Origin: Pseudomonadales bacterium
GTDB taxonomy: Bacteria; Pseudomonadota; Gammaproteobacteria; Pseudomonadales; DC-out160
NCBI GenBank assembly: GCA_019090455.1
Contig: JAHRWA010000101.1
Span: forward strand, 1 to 59,495
Length of the DNA stretch: 59,495 bases
Direction: 5' to 3'
Positions within the stretch are counted from its first letter, which is position 1. Each line of letters begins with the position of its first letter. The translations under genes were made by a program, and so were the position numbers. A model generated the notes under the pieces. The model saw only the letters and a program-made list of their open reading frames with translations. It made no database searches and was not told the DNA's origin. Of this stretch, positions 1-7,453 are shown one piece after another.

Positions 1-190
1 ACTCGCCTTGGTGAATATCAGTCTTGCCTATTTCATGTTGCATTGCCAAACGTTTTGCTAATGCAGGCATACCCTTTATAGCAGTTTTTTTGGCTAGCCC
101 TGTCATGTCAACAAGGTCCCATTTGTTAACATAAAAAAAGAATATAAATACGAGAATAATCGCAATAAGGCCGTAGACATTGTCATTCAT
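1..190 (-). CDS. Membrane-anchored hypothetical protein, 5' part only
   Basis: Reading leftward from an ATG at 190, the frame stays open for 63 codons to the window edge. It begins MNDNVYGLIAIILVFIFFFY, a short head followed by one strongly hydrophobic segment, then a basic, mixed-charge stretch (about residues 30-63). This suggests an N-terminal membrane anchor with the rest on the cytoplasmic side. An AG-rich stretch (GAGAG) lies about 12 bases before the ATG. It starts 57 bases after the stop of the exported protein gene on the same strand, so the two may be co-transcribed. I do not recognise the family and the C-terminus is outside the window. Confidence 0.5.
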   Translation of the reverse strand, partial: MNDNVYGLIAIILVFIFFFYVNKWDLVDMTGLAKKTAIKGMPALAKRLAMQHEIGKTDIHQGE

Positions 191-246
191 TAATATTTGA
201 TCTCTCTTTCTTCTCTCTGGATTTTTCTCTCTGTTATTTTAATTTG

Positions 247-780
247 TTATTCACCAAGCCAACGGCAGATGCCAGACAATGCAACATGTTCGTGTGTGCC
301 TGCCTTTCGAGTAATATTAGCATTATTAAGCTCACAGTTTATCTTTGAAGCAATAATATGACCTTTATTTTCTTGATTGGAGAGGTCGTTCAATTCACCA
401 TTGAAGTGATAATTATTTTTAGTCATATTCCAGGCTAGATATTTTTTCCCGTCGACACTTAGTTTTATTTCTTGCTTAACCATTTTTGCGGACGGTAAAA
501 ATGCATTCACTGATTTAGCCCTGATACTATCAAAATGAAACTGACCCGCATCATCAGTTGTTGTCGTAATTTCAAACTTTTCATTATTAAAAGTAACTAG
601 CACGTTTAGAGTCACTTGCACGCCACTTAAAGGTTTACCAGCTAAAGTCACTATACCGTCCAGCTCAGTGAATACGTCAACATCTAAAAAACTAAAAAAA
701 TCCACAGCATTTCCCTGAGATGAAAAAGTTAAAAAAAGTAAGCACAGAAAGCGCACTCTGGGAAGCCTAAATATCTTCAT
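247..780 (-). CDS. Exported hypothetical protein with carboxypeptidase-regulatory-like fold
   Basis: The 177-residue protein has a signal peptide (basic start, hydrophobic LCLLFLTFSS core, probable cleavage after QGNA near residue 25). Residues about 40-100 carry the pattern GIVTLAGKPLSGVQVTL...DDAGQFHFDSI, typical of small beta-sandwich domains of the carboxypeptidase-regulatory/transthyretin-like type. The C-terminal half resembles the small exported DUF6795-type proteins, from memory and not searched. Two cysteines (about 148 and 171) could form a disulfide. Exported beta-sandwich protein is a safe description; the role is unknown. It lies just upstream of the membrane-anchored gene at the left edge and downstream, on the same strand, of the SOD-like gene, 140 bases away. 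Confidence 0.6.
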   Translation of the reverse strand: MKIFRLPRVRFLCLLFLTFSSQGNAVDFFSFLDVDVFTELDGIVTLAGKPLSGVQVTLNVLVTFNNEKFEITTTTDDAGQFHFDSIRAKSVNAFLPSAKMVKQEIKLSVDGKKYLAWNMTKNNYHFNGELNDLSNQENKGHIIASKINCELNNANITRKAGTHEHVALSGICRWLGE

Positions 781-920
781 TAAAGTATAGGAATTGCAAA
801 GAGTATGTTGAATATAGGAACTTCAAAGAGTATATCTGATTTAACAAAAGAGCCGCTGGAGTCCTTAGATACAAATTCTCAGGGTTGCGACCAAAGCAAC
901 CCTGAGCGACTAAACCCCTA

Positions 921-2168
921 CTAATCCAGATCAATACATCCAATACGAACATTATCAACTGGGTCATGAATAACTATTGACTGAGCTTCGGGCCGAGCAA
1001 CGTGCATCACTTTTGCAAAACCCCAGCCATAAACGAGTGGCGTCCAGATTTCATTACTTTGCTCTGTGTCCAAGACTGAAGGATCGACCTTGTAGTGACC
1101 TCCGCCACCGAGCTTGCAAGGCAAGTCATGGACGTGTGTTGGGTATTTAACATGCCTAGCCAAGCCTTTAACTTTCATCTTAACTCTCGTTACCCCTTTA
1201 CGCTTGCGCTCCATTCTTGCCCAACCTTCAAGTCGATAACCTTTTTGCAATCCCGCTTCAGTAGTTAAAACAGCACCACTTGTTGTTATTCTACGAGAAC
1301 CTTCGTTGAGTAAATCGGCACAGCCCACACGACTACCGTCAGGAGCATGAACCACGATAGATTGTGCTTCAGGGCGCGCAATATGCCCTTCGTTGCGTAC
1401 GGTGTTTGAACCGTTGCCATTAGCATCCGTTGTAATCGGCAACCAAATCTCATTGTCAACCTCCCTCGTCGCTACAGAAGGGTCAATTTTGTAATGCGAG
1501 CCCCCGGAATTTACATCACACGTCAGATTATGCACATGCGATTGGTAGGTCGTATTCGGTTCTAAATCTTCTACACGTAAGATTGAAAGTGTTGATCCGT
1601 TAGACCTTGCGATTTGTGCCGAACCAAATGAGGCCTGATCGGTAAAATTGATCATGCTACCTGAATTAACCGTCGCACTGGCACTACCATCGGACAAGTC
1701 GGCGCAAGCAATACGCACACCATCGACATCATGAACCACAACAGATTGCGCATCGGGCCGAACTGAAAAGTTTTGGCTCGCTTGCCCCAAACCAATACCC
1801 GCATCATTGGTCGTAAAATTTACCCAAAGTTCATTTGATTCAACTGCTCCGGGAACATCGGGGTCATTTTTGTAGTGCCCGCCGCCGCCCAGACTGCAAG
1901 GCAAGTTATGCACGTGGGACCCATAAGATGTAAAGGGCTCTAGGCCTATAACCTGGGTATAAGCAGAACTGCTGCCATCGTTATTGGTCAATAGCATTGC
2001 GCGTCCTGAAGGTGTAATGCCTCGATCGCTGCCAGCAGTTGTTACCTGCATGATTCCCAATTTAATACTATTGCTTTTAGTATCTGCAGCGACTGCATCT
2101 ACAAATGATAAACAGCCGAGTAACAATAGACTTGAAACTGTTTTAGTTCGTTGTTTTCTATGTTTCAT
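921..2168 (-). CDS. Exported protein of three Cu-only superoxide-dismutase-like modules
   Basis: The 415-residue protein has a signal peptide (cleavage after DAVAA near 28) and three repeats of about 125 residues. Each repeat carries the copper-site pattern of Cu/Zn SOD: HxH, then Cys, then a bridging-type His, and later a His followed by Arg-x-x-Cys. Positions: module 1 H85/H87, C91, H98, H146, R152, C155; module 2 H211/H213, C217, H225, H274, R280, C283; module 3 H345/H347, C351, H358, H401, R408, C411. The two zinc histidines and aspartate normally found after the bridging His are absent; a conserved NE(L/I)W segment sits there instead. This fits a Cu-only SOD-like or copper-binding protein in the periplasm or outside the cell. 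Activity is inferred. AAAGGAA directly precedes the ATG. Confidence 0.7.
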   Translation of the reverse strand: MKHRKQRTKTVSSLLLLGCLSFVDAVAADTKSNSIKLGIMQVTTAGSDRGITPSGRAMLLTNNDGSSSAYTQVIGLEPFTSYGSHVHNLPCSLGGGGHYKNDPDVPGAVESNELWVNFTTNDAGIGLGQASQNFSVRPDAQSVVVHDVDGVRIACADLSDGSASATVNSGSMINFTDQASFGSAQIARSNGSTLSILRVEDLEPNTTYQSHVHNLTCDVNSGGSHYKIDPSVATREVDNEIWLPITTDANGNGSNTVRNEGHIARPEAQSIVVHAPDGSRVGCADLLNEGSRRITTSGAVLTTEAGLQKGYRLEGWARMERKRKGVTRVKMKVKGLARHVKYPTHVHDLPCKLGGGGHYKVDPSVLDTEQSNEIWTPLVYGWGFAKVMHVARPEAQSIVIHDPVDNVRIGCIDLD

Positions 2169-2300
2169 TTCCTTTCCCGCTGTTTATTTCCATTGACATT
2201 GATGAGTGTGCGTACAGATTACTATAAATGAGCAGACTAATAAAAATTCTTAGGTTATTAATAGTTATACTTAATGCGCTCACGCTGAAAACCCAACCCT

Positions 2301-3419
2301 TTATACGCTAACTATCGCACTGATCAGCTGCTCCATGTCTGCCAACTCATTATAAATATGAGGGGATACACGTATCCCCTGTTCTCTCACATCTGCCATA
2401 ATATTTTTCTTTTTTAGTACCTGCATAATTTTTTCAAGTCTATCGCCGAAACCTAAAACTATAGTCCCACTACGTTTCTCAAGCAGTCTCGGAGAAAGGA
2501 ATTCATCCCCAACCTCGATAACTATCCTGTCTATCAATGCCTGATTATGCTCCCTTAATGTAACACTACCAATATTAGCCATATAGGAAATACTCTCTGC
2601 AGCAAGAGCATAAGGGATCACGGAGGGTGTACCGCCCCAGAATCGTAAACTCGACTGATGAAATCTAAAATCGTGAATATTAAATTCAAAAGGGCTTTCA
2701 TGTGAAAACCAGCCCACATCCAATGGTGAGCATTCATCAAGATTTTCAGAGTTGACCCAAAGAAACGCCGCACCCGGTCCACCGCATAACCACTTTACAC
2801 TGGAGCCAACCATAAAGCTGGGCTTGAGTAAACTGAGATCGACATCAACAATCCCCGCAGATTGGGCAACATCAATTAACGTTAAAATATTTTTATCATT
2901 CGCTAGGCGTACAACTTTAGCCAATGGTGCTAACTGCCCTGTATTTGAATATGCATGGGTAACAAAGGCCAGACTGATATCCTTTTTCAAATACTCATTC
3001 CACACATTAGGGTCGGTGATATCTAGGTGTTTTGGAATGTATTTAATTTTGCAGGTATCAGGTAATGCATGCTGGATAGCGAAACCCATACTGGGGAAAT
3101 CGATTTCACTTAATAGGACAATAGCTCCGGGTTTTTTTAAAACATCCAAAGACATGACGAGTTTAACAACAGCACTGGATAAATTGGTCTGGGGACAAAA
3201 CTCTTCCATCGGGACATTGAAAAGACGACTTAGCGCGCGTCTAAAATCATGAACTATCTCTAGCCAGCCGTCCCAAGGTTCACTCTTCTCCCAATGACTA
3301 AAGAACGATTTCTCTAATGATGCTTTTGAAGATTTGAGTGGACGACCAACAGAATGACTTAAAAAATAACAGCTCTCGTTGAGGTTGAAATCCGCTTTAT
3401 ATTGATTATTTGGCATCAT
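2301..3419 (-). CDS. Kynureninase-like PLP-dependent enzyme (aminotransferase class V fold)
   Basis: The 372-residue protein has the class V aminotransferase layout. The PLP-phosphate/aspartate segment is LIDVAQSAG (D183, in the position of kynureninase DxAHSAG). The Schiff-base region is SSVKWLCGGPGAAFLWV with K209, very close to the kynureninase YKYLNGGPG motif. The substrate-side HHWGGTPS equivalent reads LRFWGGTPSVIP. It is slightly shorter than standard kynureninase (about 415). The start is ATGATG after GGAAA. It lies 48 bases downstream of the PrnB/IDO-like gene on the same strand, so both probably share an mRNA and act on a tryptophan-derived or similar aromatic substrate. True kynureninase, cysteine-lyase or epimerase-like chemistry cannot be separated by eye. 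Confidence 0.75.
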   Translation of the reverse strand: MMPNNQYKADFNLNESCYFLSHSVGRPLKSSKASLEKSFFSHWEKSEPWDGWLEIVHDFRRALSRLFNVPMEEFCPQTNLSSAVVKLVMSLDVLKKPGAIVLLSEIDFPSMGFAIQHALPDTCKIKYIPKHLDITDPNVWNEYLKKDISLAFVTHAYSNTGQLAPLAKVVRLANDKNILTLIDVAQSAGIVDVDLSLLKPSFMVGSSVKWLCGGPGAAFLWVNSENLDECSPLDVGWFSHESPFEFNIHDFRFHQSSLRFWGGTPSVIPYALAAESISYMANIGSVTLREHNQALIDRIVIEVGDEFLSPRLLEKRSGTIVLGFGDRLEKIMQVLKKKNIMADVREQGIRVSPHIYNELADMEQLISAIVSV

Positions 3420-3467
3420 CGGTTTCCACTAAATCAATCTCATTAAATCCATCTTATTCTATCCATC

Positions 3468-4640
3468 TCATTCAATCAGGGTAGACTTCAGTTTATTGAT
3501 ATCATCAAATCGTGTTCGCACATCATCTCTCTTCGTCGCGGTACGGTGATCTCTTAGTTTTTTTAAACCATCAATAAGTTCATCTAGTGGCGGTCCGCTG
3601 GCAGTAATCGATTTTAGATGTTGTGAGGCTAGAGTCTGGGATGGGGCGACTATGTATTTTTGTACTAACATTTCCTGATGCTGATTTGCCGTTGCGCCGT
3701 GACTCGCACACACTTCTAAAAAAAGTCGTAAGTTAGTTTGAAACCAAGATTGGTTCGCATTCGGAATGTTTGATATAAAATCATCCATCAGGCTAGAGCG
3801 CCGCATGCAATCTCTTAGCATGTCTTGATCCTCCGGCATCATATAAAGAAACTTATCCACCAAGATCTGAGCGTAGTACGGTTCATTGGCGAAACACAAA
3901 CCCAACAATAAGTCGACGACATTGATACCAGCAAAATCACCGGCGTTCGCGCCCCTATACACATGCGAGCCGACATAATAGGGTTTATAGTAGGGTCGAA
4001 CATGGTAGAAAAAATCATCGGGATCGAGTTGTTCAAATAATTCTTTATTTGAATCGGCTACAGCTTCTAGAGAGAGCTTTGTTACCGCCAACAAATCCCC
4101 TGCAATCGGATGTGAAATACCGAGGGGTAATATTTTCAGTAAGGCATCGGCAGCGCGTTTATACGCTAAAATCCCCTTGGTGTTGTAGTCGACAAATATT
4201 TTCTCACAACTCAAATTAGTGAATCGTTTATAGACACCATTGACTGCACTGTTATGCGTAGTGAGATGAGCGGTGGCGAAACGAGGAGTCACCCCGATGG
4301 AGGCGCCAATTTGCATTGCCAATCCTGAGGCTTCGACTAAAGGAGAATGCTTTTCACGAGAGGGTTCCGTTATTTCATGTCGGCGACAGGCGGCCATAAA
4401 TAACCCGACGTTTCCCAAAAGATTAAACGCGCTATCAAAACCCTCATCGGTATTGCCTTCCGCTACTAGCGCGCGTATACAATTTTCACCTTCGCTTCTC
4501 AGTGCCTTTTTCTCTTCACTACCAATGCCCAAGACATTAGCCTTATCTTCCTGTTGTTGATAACGTTTCTCTAGAGCTGAATTAATGTCAACAAAGCGAG
4601 CTCTAATCCACTGATCAAAAGCAACTGTATTATTGGACAT
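3468..4640 (-). CDS. PrnB-like haem protein of the IDO/TDO superfamily (DUF1864)
   Basis: The 390-residue protein matches my recollection of the PrnB/DUF1864 family: the central block HPIAGDLLAVTK (177-188), then RPYYKPYYVGSHVYRGANAG with DFAGINVVDLLLGLC following (about 215-249), and a late helix ASHGATANQHQEM with H314 and H321, one of which should be the proximal haem ligand. PrnB rearranges a chlorinated tryptophan in pyrrolnitrin synthesis; related proteins are indole or tyrosine oxygenases. The partner gene 48 bases downstream is kynureninase-like, and a divergent permease starts 182 bases away. I infer a two-step modification of an aromatic amino acid. No halogenase or other pyrrolnitrin genes are present, so pyrrolnitrin itself is unlikely. 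Confidence 0.65.
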   Translation of the reverse strand: MSNNTVAFDQWIRARFVDINSALEKRYQQQEDKANVLGIGSEEKKALRSEGENCIRALVAEGNTDEGFDSAFNLLGNVGLFMAACRRHEITEPSREKHSPLVEASGLAMQIGASIGVTPRFATAHLTTHNSAVNGVYKRFTNLSCEKIFVDYNTKGILAYKRAADALLKILPLGISHPIAGDLLAVTKLSLEAVADSNKELFEQLDPDDFFYHVRPYYKPYYVGSHVYRGANAGDFAGINVVDLLLGLCFANEPYYAQILVDKFLYMMPEDQDMLRDCMRRSSLMDDFISNIPNANQSWFQTNLRLFLEVCASHGATANQHQEMLVQKYIVAPSQTLASQHLKSITASGPPLDELIDGLKKLRDHRTATKRDDVRTRFDDINKLKSTLIE

Positions 4641-4822
4641 CGGAGTACCGTAATCCCTTAATGTTGAGAGATATTAACCACTCATCTTTTGCTTAGCCTG
4701 CTTTGTGATGCGTAGAGTTTATAAGGTATAAGGATTATCATGCGTCTGTATTATGGTGTATGAATCTGTGTCCTGCCACTAGAGCACTTTACAAATACAA
4801 GCCACTCGTTTAGGAGCCGTTA

Positions 4823-5755
4823 ATGTTGGTAAGTCTTGAGGCCATACTGCCTCTATTTTTGTTAATCGCGTTGGGCTATGGAGCCAAACGCACCATTCTC
4901 GATATAAAGCTGTTACCCGGTCTTAATCTTTTCGTCTATTACTTCGCTGTACCGGCTTTACTCTTTAATGCCGCCAGACAGCAATCAATCCATGACTTAC
5001 TGAATGTGCCTGCATTAGCCGCAATTACCTTGGCAGTCGTGATAACCAGCGGCTTCACTTTCTTTTTATTCCGACGCCTATTCCCCTCCTCCAACCCTCG
5101 AATTCCAATTATCCAATGTTTGAATGGCGTTTTTTCTAATTTCGCCTACATGGGCATACCTCTGACATTTGGACTACTGGGGGAGTCTGCTTATGCAGCA
5201 ACAATCAGTATCGTATTGCTCGGGAATATCCTGATTATCAATGGTTCTCAATTATTCCTTGAAGCGCTCAATCACCACTCCCTCAACGTCAAAACGGTAT
5301 TCAATATTGTGCAGCAATCCTTGCTACGGAATCCCATTTTTTTATCGACTGTTGGTGGGCTGCTTTGTTCTAGCTATGATGTTTCGCTCCCCCATAGTTT
5401 GCAGAACATGCTACAAATGCTTGCCCCAGCGGCTATTCCAGTTGCGTTATTTTGTTTGGGCGCTAGCCTGCAGTTTCGAAAAACAAAGATAGGATACCAT
5501 CAGATTTTTAGTCTAGTGGTGATCAAACTCGCCGTTCATCCTGCGATGACACTGGCGTGTTTTTATCTGTTGGGCATTGATGATTCGAGTTGGCTACTGA
5601 CGGCCGTCTTATTGTGCGCATTGCCTACAGGTGCATTAGCCCACGTAATGGCTTTAAAATATCAAGCGTTCGATACGGGAACGACACAGGTCATCGTATT
5701 CTCAACCATCTTGTCGCTGGCTAGTGTCAGTCTTTGGGTAAAATTATTATTGTAG
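4823..5755 (+). CDS. AEC-family (auxin efflux carrier type) permease
   Basis: The 310-residue protein is almost entirely hydrophobic, with about ten membrane segments in two halves, as in AEC transporters (MdcF/YwkB type). Diagnostic stretches are LPLFLLIALGYGAKR at the N-terminus, LNLFVYYFAVPALLF, the half-conserved FANFAYMGIPL-like region (SNFAYMGIPLTFGLLG, about 110-125) and PVALFCLGASL (about 206-216). TAGGAG precedes the ATG by about 7 bases. It is divergent from the PrnB-like/kynureninase-like pair across a 182-base spacer, which suggests shared regulation and perhaps transport of their substrate or product; that is inference. No terminator is evident in the 54 bases before the convergent MpaB-like gene. 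Confidence 0.85.
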   Translation: MLVSLEAILPLFLLIALGYGAKRTILDIKLLPGLNLFVYYFAVPALLFNAARQQSIHDLLNVPALAAITLAVVITSGFTFFLFRRLFPSSNPRIPIIQCLNGVFSNFAYMGIPLTFGLLGESAYAATISIVLLGNILIINGSQLFLEALNHHSLNVKTVFNIVQQSLLRNPIFLSTVGGLLCSSYDVSLPHSLQNMLQMLAPAAIPVALFCLGASLQFRKTKIGYHQIFSLVVIKLAVHPAMTLACFYLLGIDDSSWLLTAVLLCALPTGALAHVMALKYQAFDTGTTQVIVFSTILSLASVSLWVKLLL

Positions 5756-5809
5756 CGCGCTGCAGCCCCTCTTATGTGACCCTACTACGCCCCCCTAACT
5801 ACGCCTCTA

Positions 5810-6790
5810 TTAGGTGACTAGACGTGGAACACCCAGCATTGCTCGTGTGGACAAACGGGTTAAAAGGTTGGGTTGTTTTCCTTTTAGTCGCCCTTCCGCT
5901 TCCAGGTACGTGGGAATATAGCGCATATGTTTTGGTAGTCTCGGCAACCATTTTTTCACCATAGCAACATCGCGCTCGAATCTCTTCATATTGACATCGT
6001 TCTTTTCCGGCAACCGAAAATCCTCTCGCAAACGATCGTTTACCATCATGGATGTGTGTAATTCATGACGATGCAACGCAGGGGAGAGAACCTTGTTGAT
6101 GTTAAAAATAAAGTAAGCCAGCTCACGTCCCACCTCTCCCACCGCCAAATGATCCGAATCCCACATCGCCTGATTGTATTCAAGAAACTCACTCCAATTG
6201 GGCGGTAAGGCATCCTCGGGAATACCAAACAGATAAGCAAACAATTTGGTTTCTTCATAGTAACGATTTTTTTCTTCTAGGCTTAACTCTCGATTAAACA
6301 TTTCAAACATTTTCATAGAGGTCTCCCACAACGTGGCATGGACCCAAATGAGGGCATCCACTTGATTAGCCATGTAGGAGGAACCCTCTTGGTATCCCTC
6401 AGAACCTTCAGAAAGTTTACCGGCAATGGAGCGATGAATATTATGAACGTGGATAGAGGAGTCGAGCACCAAATCGAGATCGCCATAAACCATTTTAAAC
6501 ACATTGATAAACGTTCGACGAAAACGTCCAATAGGATCAGTTTGGGTTTTCGAATGATGCTTGATACCTTGAGCAACCCAGGGGTGGGCAAGTTGCAATA
6601 AGCTTGCCCGACCCGCGCCAAAAAAAACGGTGGCATGGCGATTCACTTCCCAAAGCATTGATTCTGGCCCATACAAACCCACTACCGGATCAATGACTTG
6701 CTGCTTCGTAACCTCAAGCTGTTCACGCAAGTCATCTTTGGTAACCCGTGAATGGGATGTGGATGGCACTCTATTTTCCAATGAATTCAT
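5810..6790 (-). CDS. Oxygenase MpaB-family protein (DUF2236)
   Basis: The protein has the DUF2236 signature: a GPESMLWEVNRHATVFFGAGRA opening, LLQLAHPWVAQGIKHHS (about 65-85), DPIGRFRRTF, VYGDLD, and ALIWVHATLWET (about 145-156). The conserved histidines (AHP, HHS, WVHAT) are those proposed to bind haem/iron in MpaB and latex-clearing-like proteins. MpaB-type enzymes cleave long isoprenoid or fatty chains, but most bacterial members are uncharacterised. I place the start at the ATG ending at 6790 because AAGGG lies six bases upstream, whereas the ATG seven codons earlier has no such site; the product is then 326 residues. It converges with the AEC gene. Confidence 0.8.
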   Translation of the reverse strand: MNSLENRVPSTSHSRVTKDDLREQLEVTKQQVIDPVVGLYGPESMLWEVNRHATVFFGAGRASLLQLAHPWVAQGIKHHSKTQTDPIGRFRRTFINVFKMVYGDLDLVLDSSIHVHNIHRSIAGKLSEGSEGYQEGSSYMANQVDALIWVHATLWETSMKMFEMFNRELSLEEKNRYYEETKLFAYLFGIPEDALPPNWSEFLEYNQAMWDSDHLAVGEVGRELAYFIFNINKVLSPALHRHELHTSMMVNDRLREDFRLPEKNDVNMKRFERDVAMVKKWLPRLPKHMRYIPTYLEAEGRLKGKQPNLLTRLSTRAMLGVPRLVT

Positions 6791-7013
6791 GTGCGTCCCT
6801 TCGAAACTCATACTGGTAAGATTAATCGACGTATTCTGAACCTAATCATCAAACAGTTCCTATATCCAGGCAATAACTTCTCGTATCAATATTGCAACAT
6901 TCGGAGCAGTTTACACGCCAAACAACAAGATTCTGGGAGAACATAATCAGACCTAGGGCGATGTACATATAACCATCTGCATGAAAACTTTCATCCCAAA
7001 TTACGATAACAAC
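6791..7013. other. Intergenic spacer, no gene seen
   Basis: This is AT-rich sequence upstream of the MpaB-like gene. I see no open frame with a ribosome site, no RNA gene and no strong repeat. It should contain the MpaB-like promoter. The decayed TetR copy begins at its right edge. Confidence 0.5.
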
Positions 7014-7202
7014 TTGAGAAGAAAACGGCCCATAAGCAGGATCAGCGATAGCTCGCTATAACAACTCAAACAGTACATAGCCTTGCCCTCAAATAGACTC
7101 TTTAGATCTTCGAACAATATTGCCTTGGACTAGCCGGATGAACACTCCGGCAAAATAATCAAAGACAATGTCGCCACTCACGTCCTTATTCAATACCCCC
7201 TG
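7014..7202 (-). pseudogene. Decayed copy of the 3' end of the TetR-family gene
   Basis: These about 189 bases align without net gaps to 12233-12421, the last third of the intact TetR gene, at about 90% identity by eye and a constant offset of 5219 bases. Translated in the regulator's frame it reads GVLNKDVSGDIVFDYFAGVF, nearly identical to the intact protein. It has a TGA at 7091-7089 (replacing Ser) and a TAG at 7058-7056 (replacing Trp), and the original stop is lost. There is no 5' part, so it cannot encode a regulator. The orientation is the same as the intact gene; together they form direct repeats that bracket the molybdoenzyme operon. Confidence 0.85.
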
Positions 7203-7406
7203 TTATAGGCCTGCTCGCCCCCTGTTGGTGCAAAATGTGGGCTATTCTATTGTTGTGATCGCTTTATCAATCAGTGGCGCTCAGGTTTGTAAATTAATGG
7301 ATGATTTTCTGGCCGCTAACAATTATTGTATCGCGCTTTATTGGATTGGCCTGAATTTTGCTTTTGGCCGTTATAGGTAGATATTATTAAGACTTATGCT
7401 GTGGTT

Positions 7407-7425
7407 TTGCACTTGATGGGTGCAA
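7407..7425. promoter_or_regulatory. Inverted repeat upstream of the NarB-like operon (candidate operator)
   Basis: A perfect dyad TTGCAC-N7-GTGCAA lies 28 bases before the chosen start codon of the molybdoenzyme gene. Its size and position suit a dimeric regulator such as a TetR or MarR protein, or a leader hairpin. The bound protein is unknown; the TetR gene at the other end of the operon is a possible candidate. Confidence 0.4.
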
Positions 7426-7453
7426 CAGTTTTATCACTAAATTGGGTAAACTT

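Noticed and set aside
2301..4640. Pyrrolnitrin biosynthesis locus
   Set aside because: Only a PrnB-like gene is present; the halogenases PrnA and PrnC and the oxygenase PrnD are absent.
7168..7380. Plus-strand open frame of 70 codons
   Set aside because: It runs antisense through the TetR remnant and has no ribosome site or family resemblance.
7442..7453. TTG start for the NarB-like protein
   Set aside because: The ATG at 7454 has GGG seven bases upstream, which overlaps the TTG; the four extra residues are not needed.
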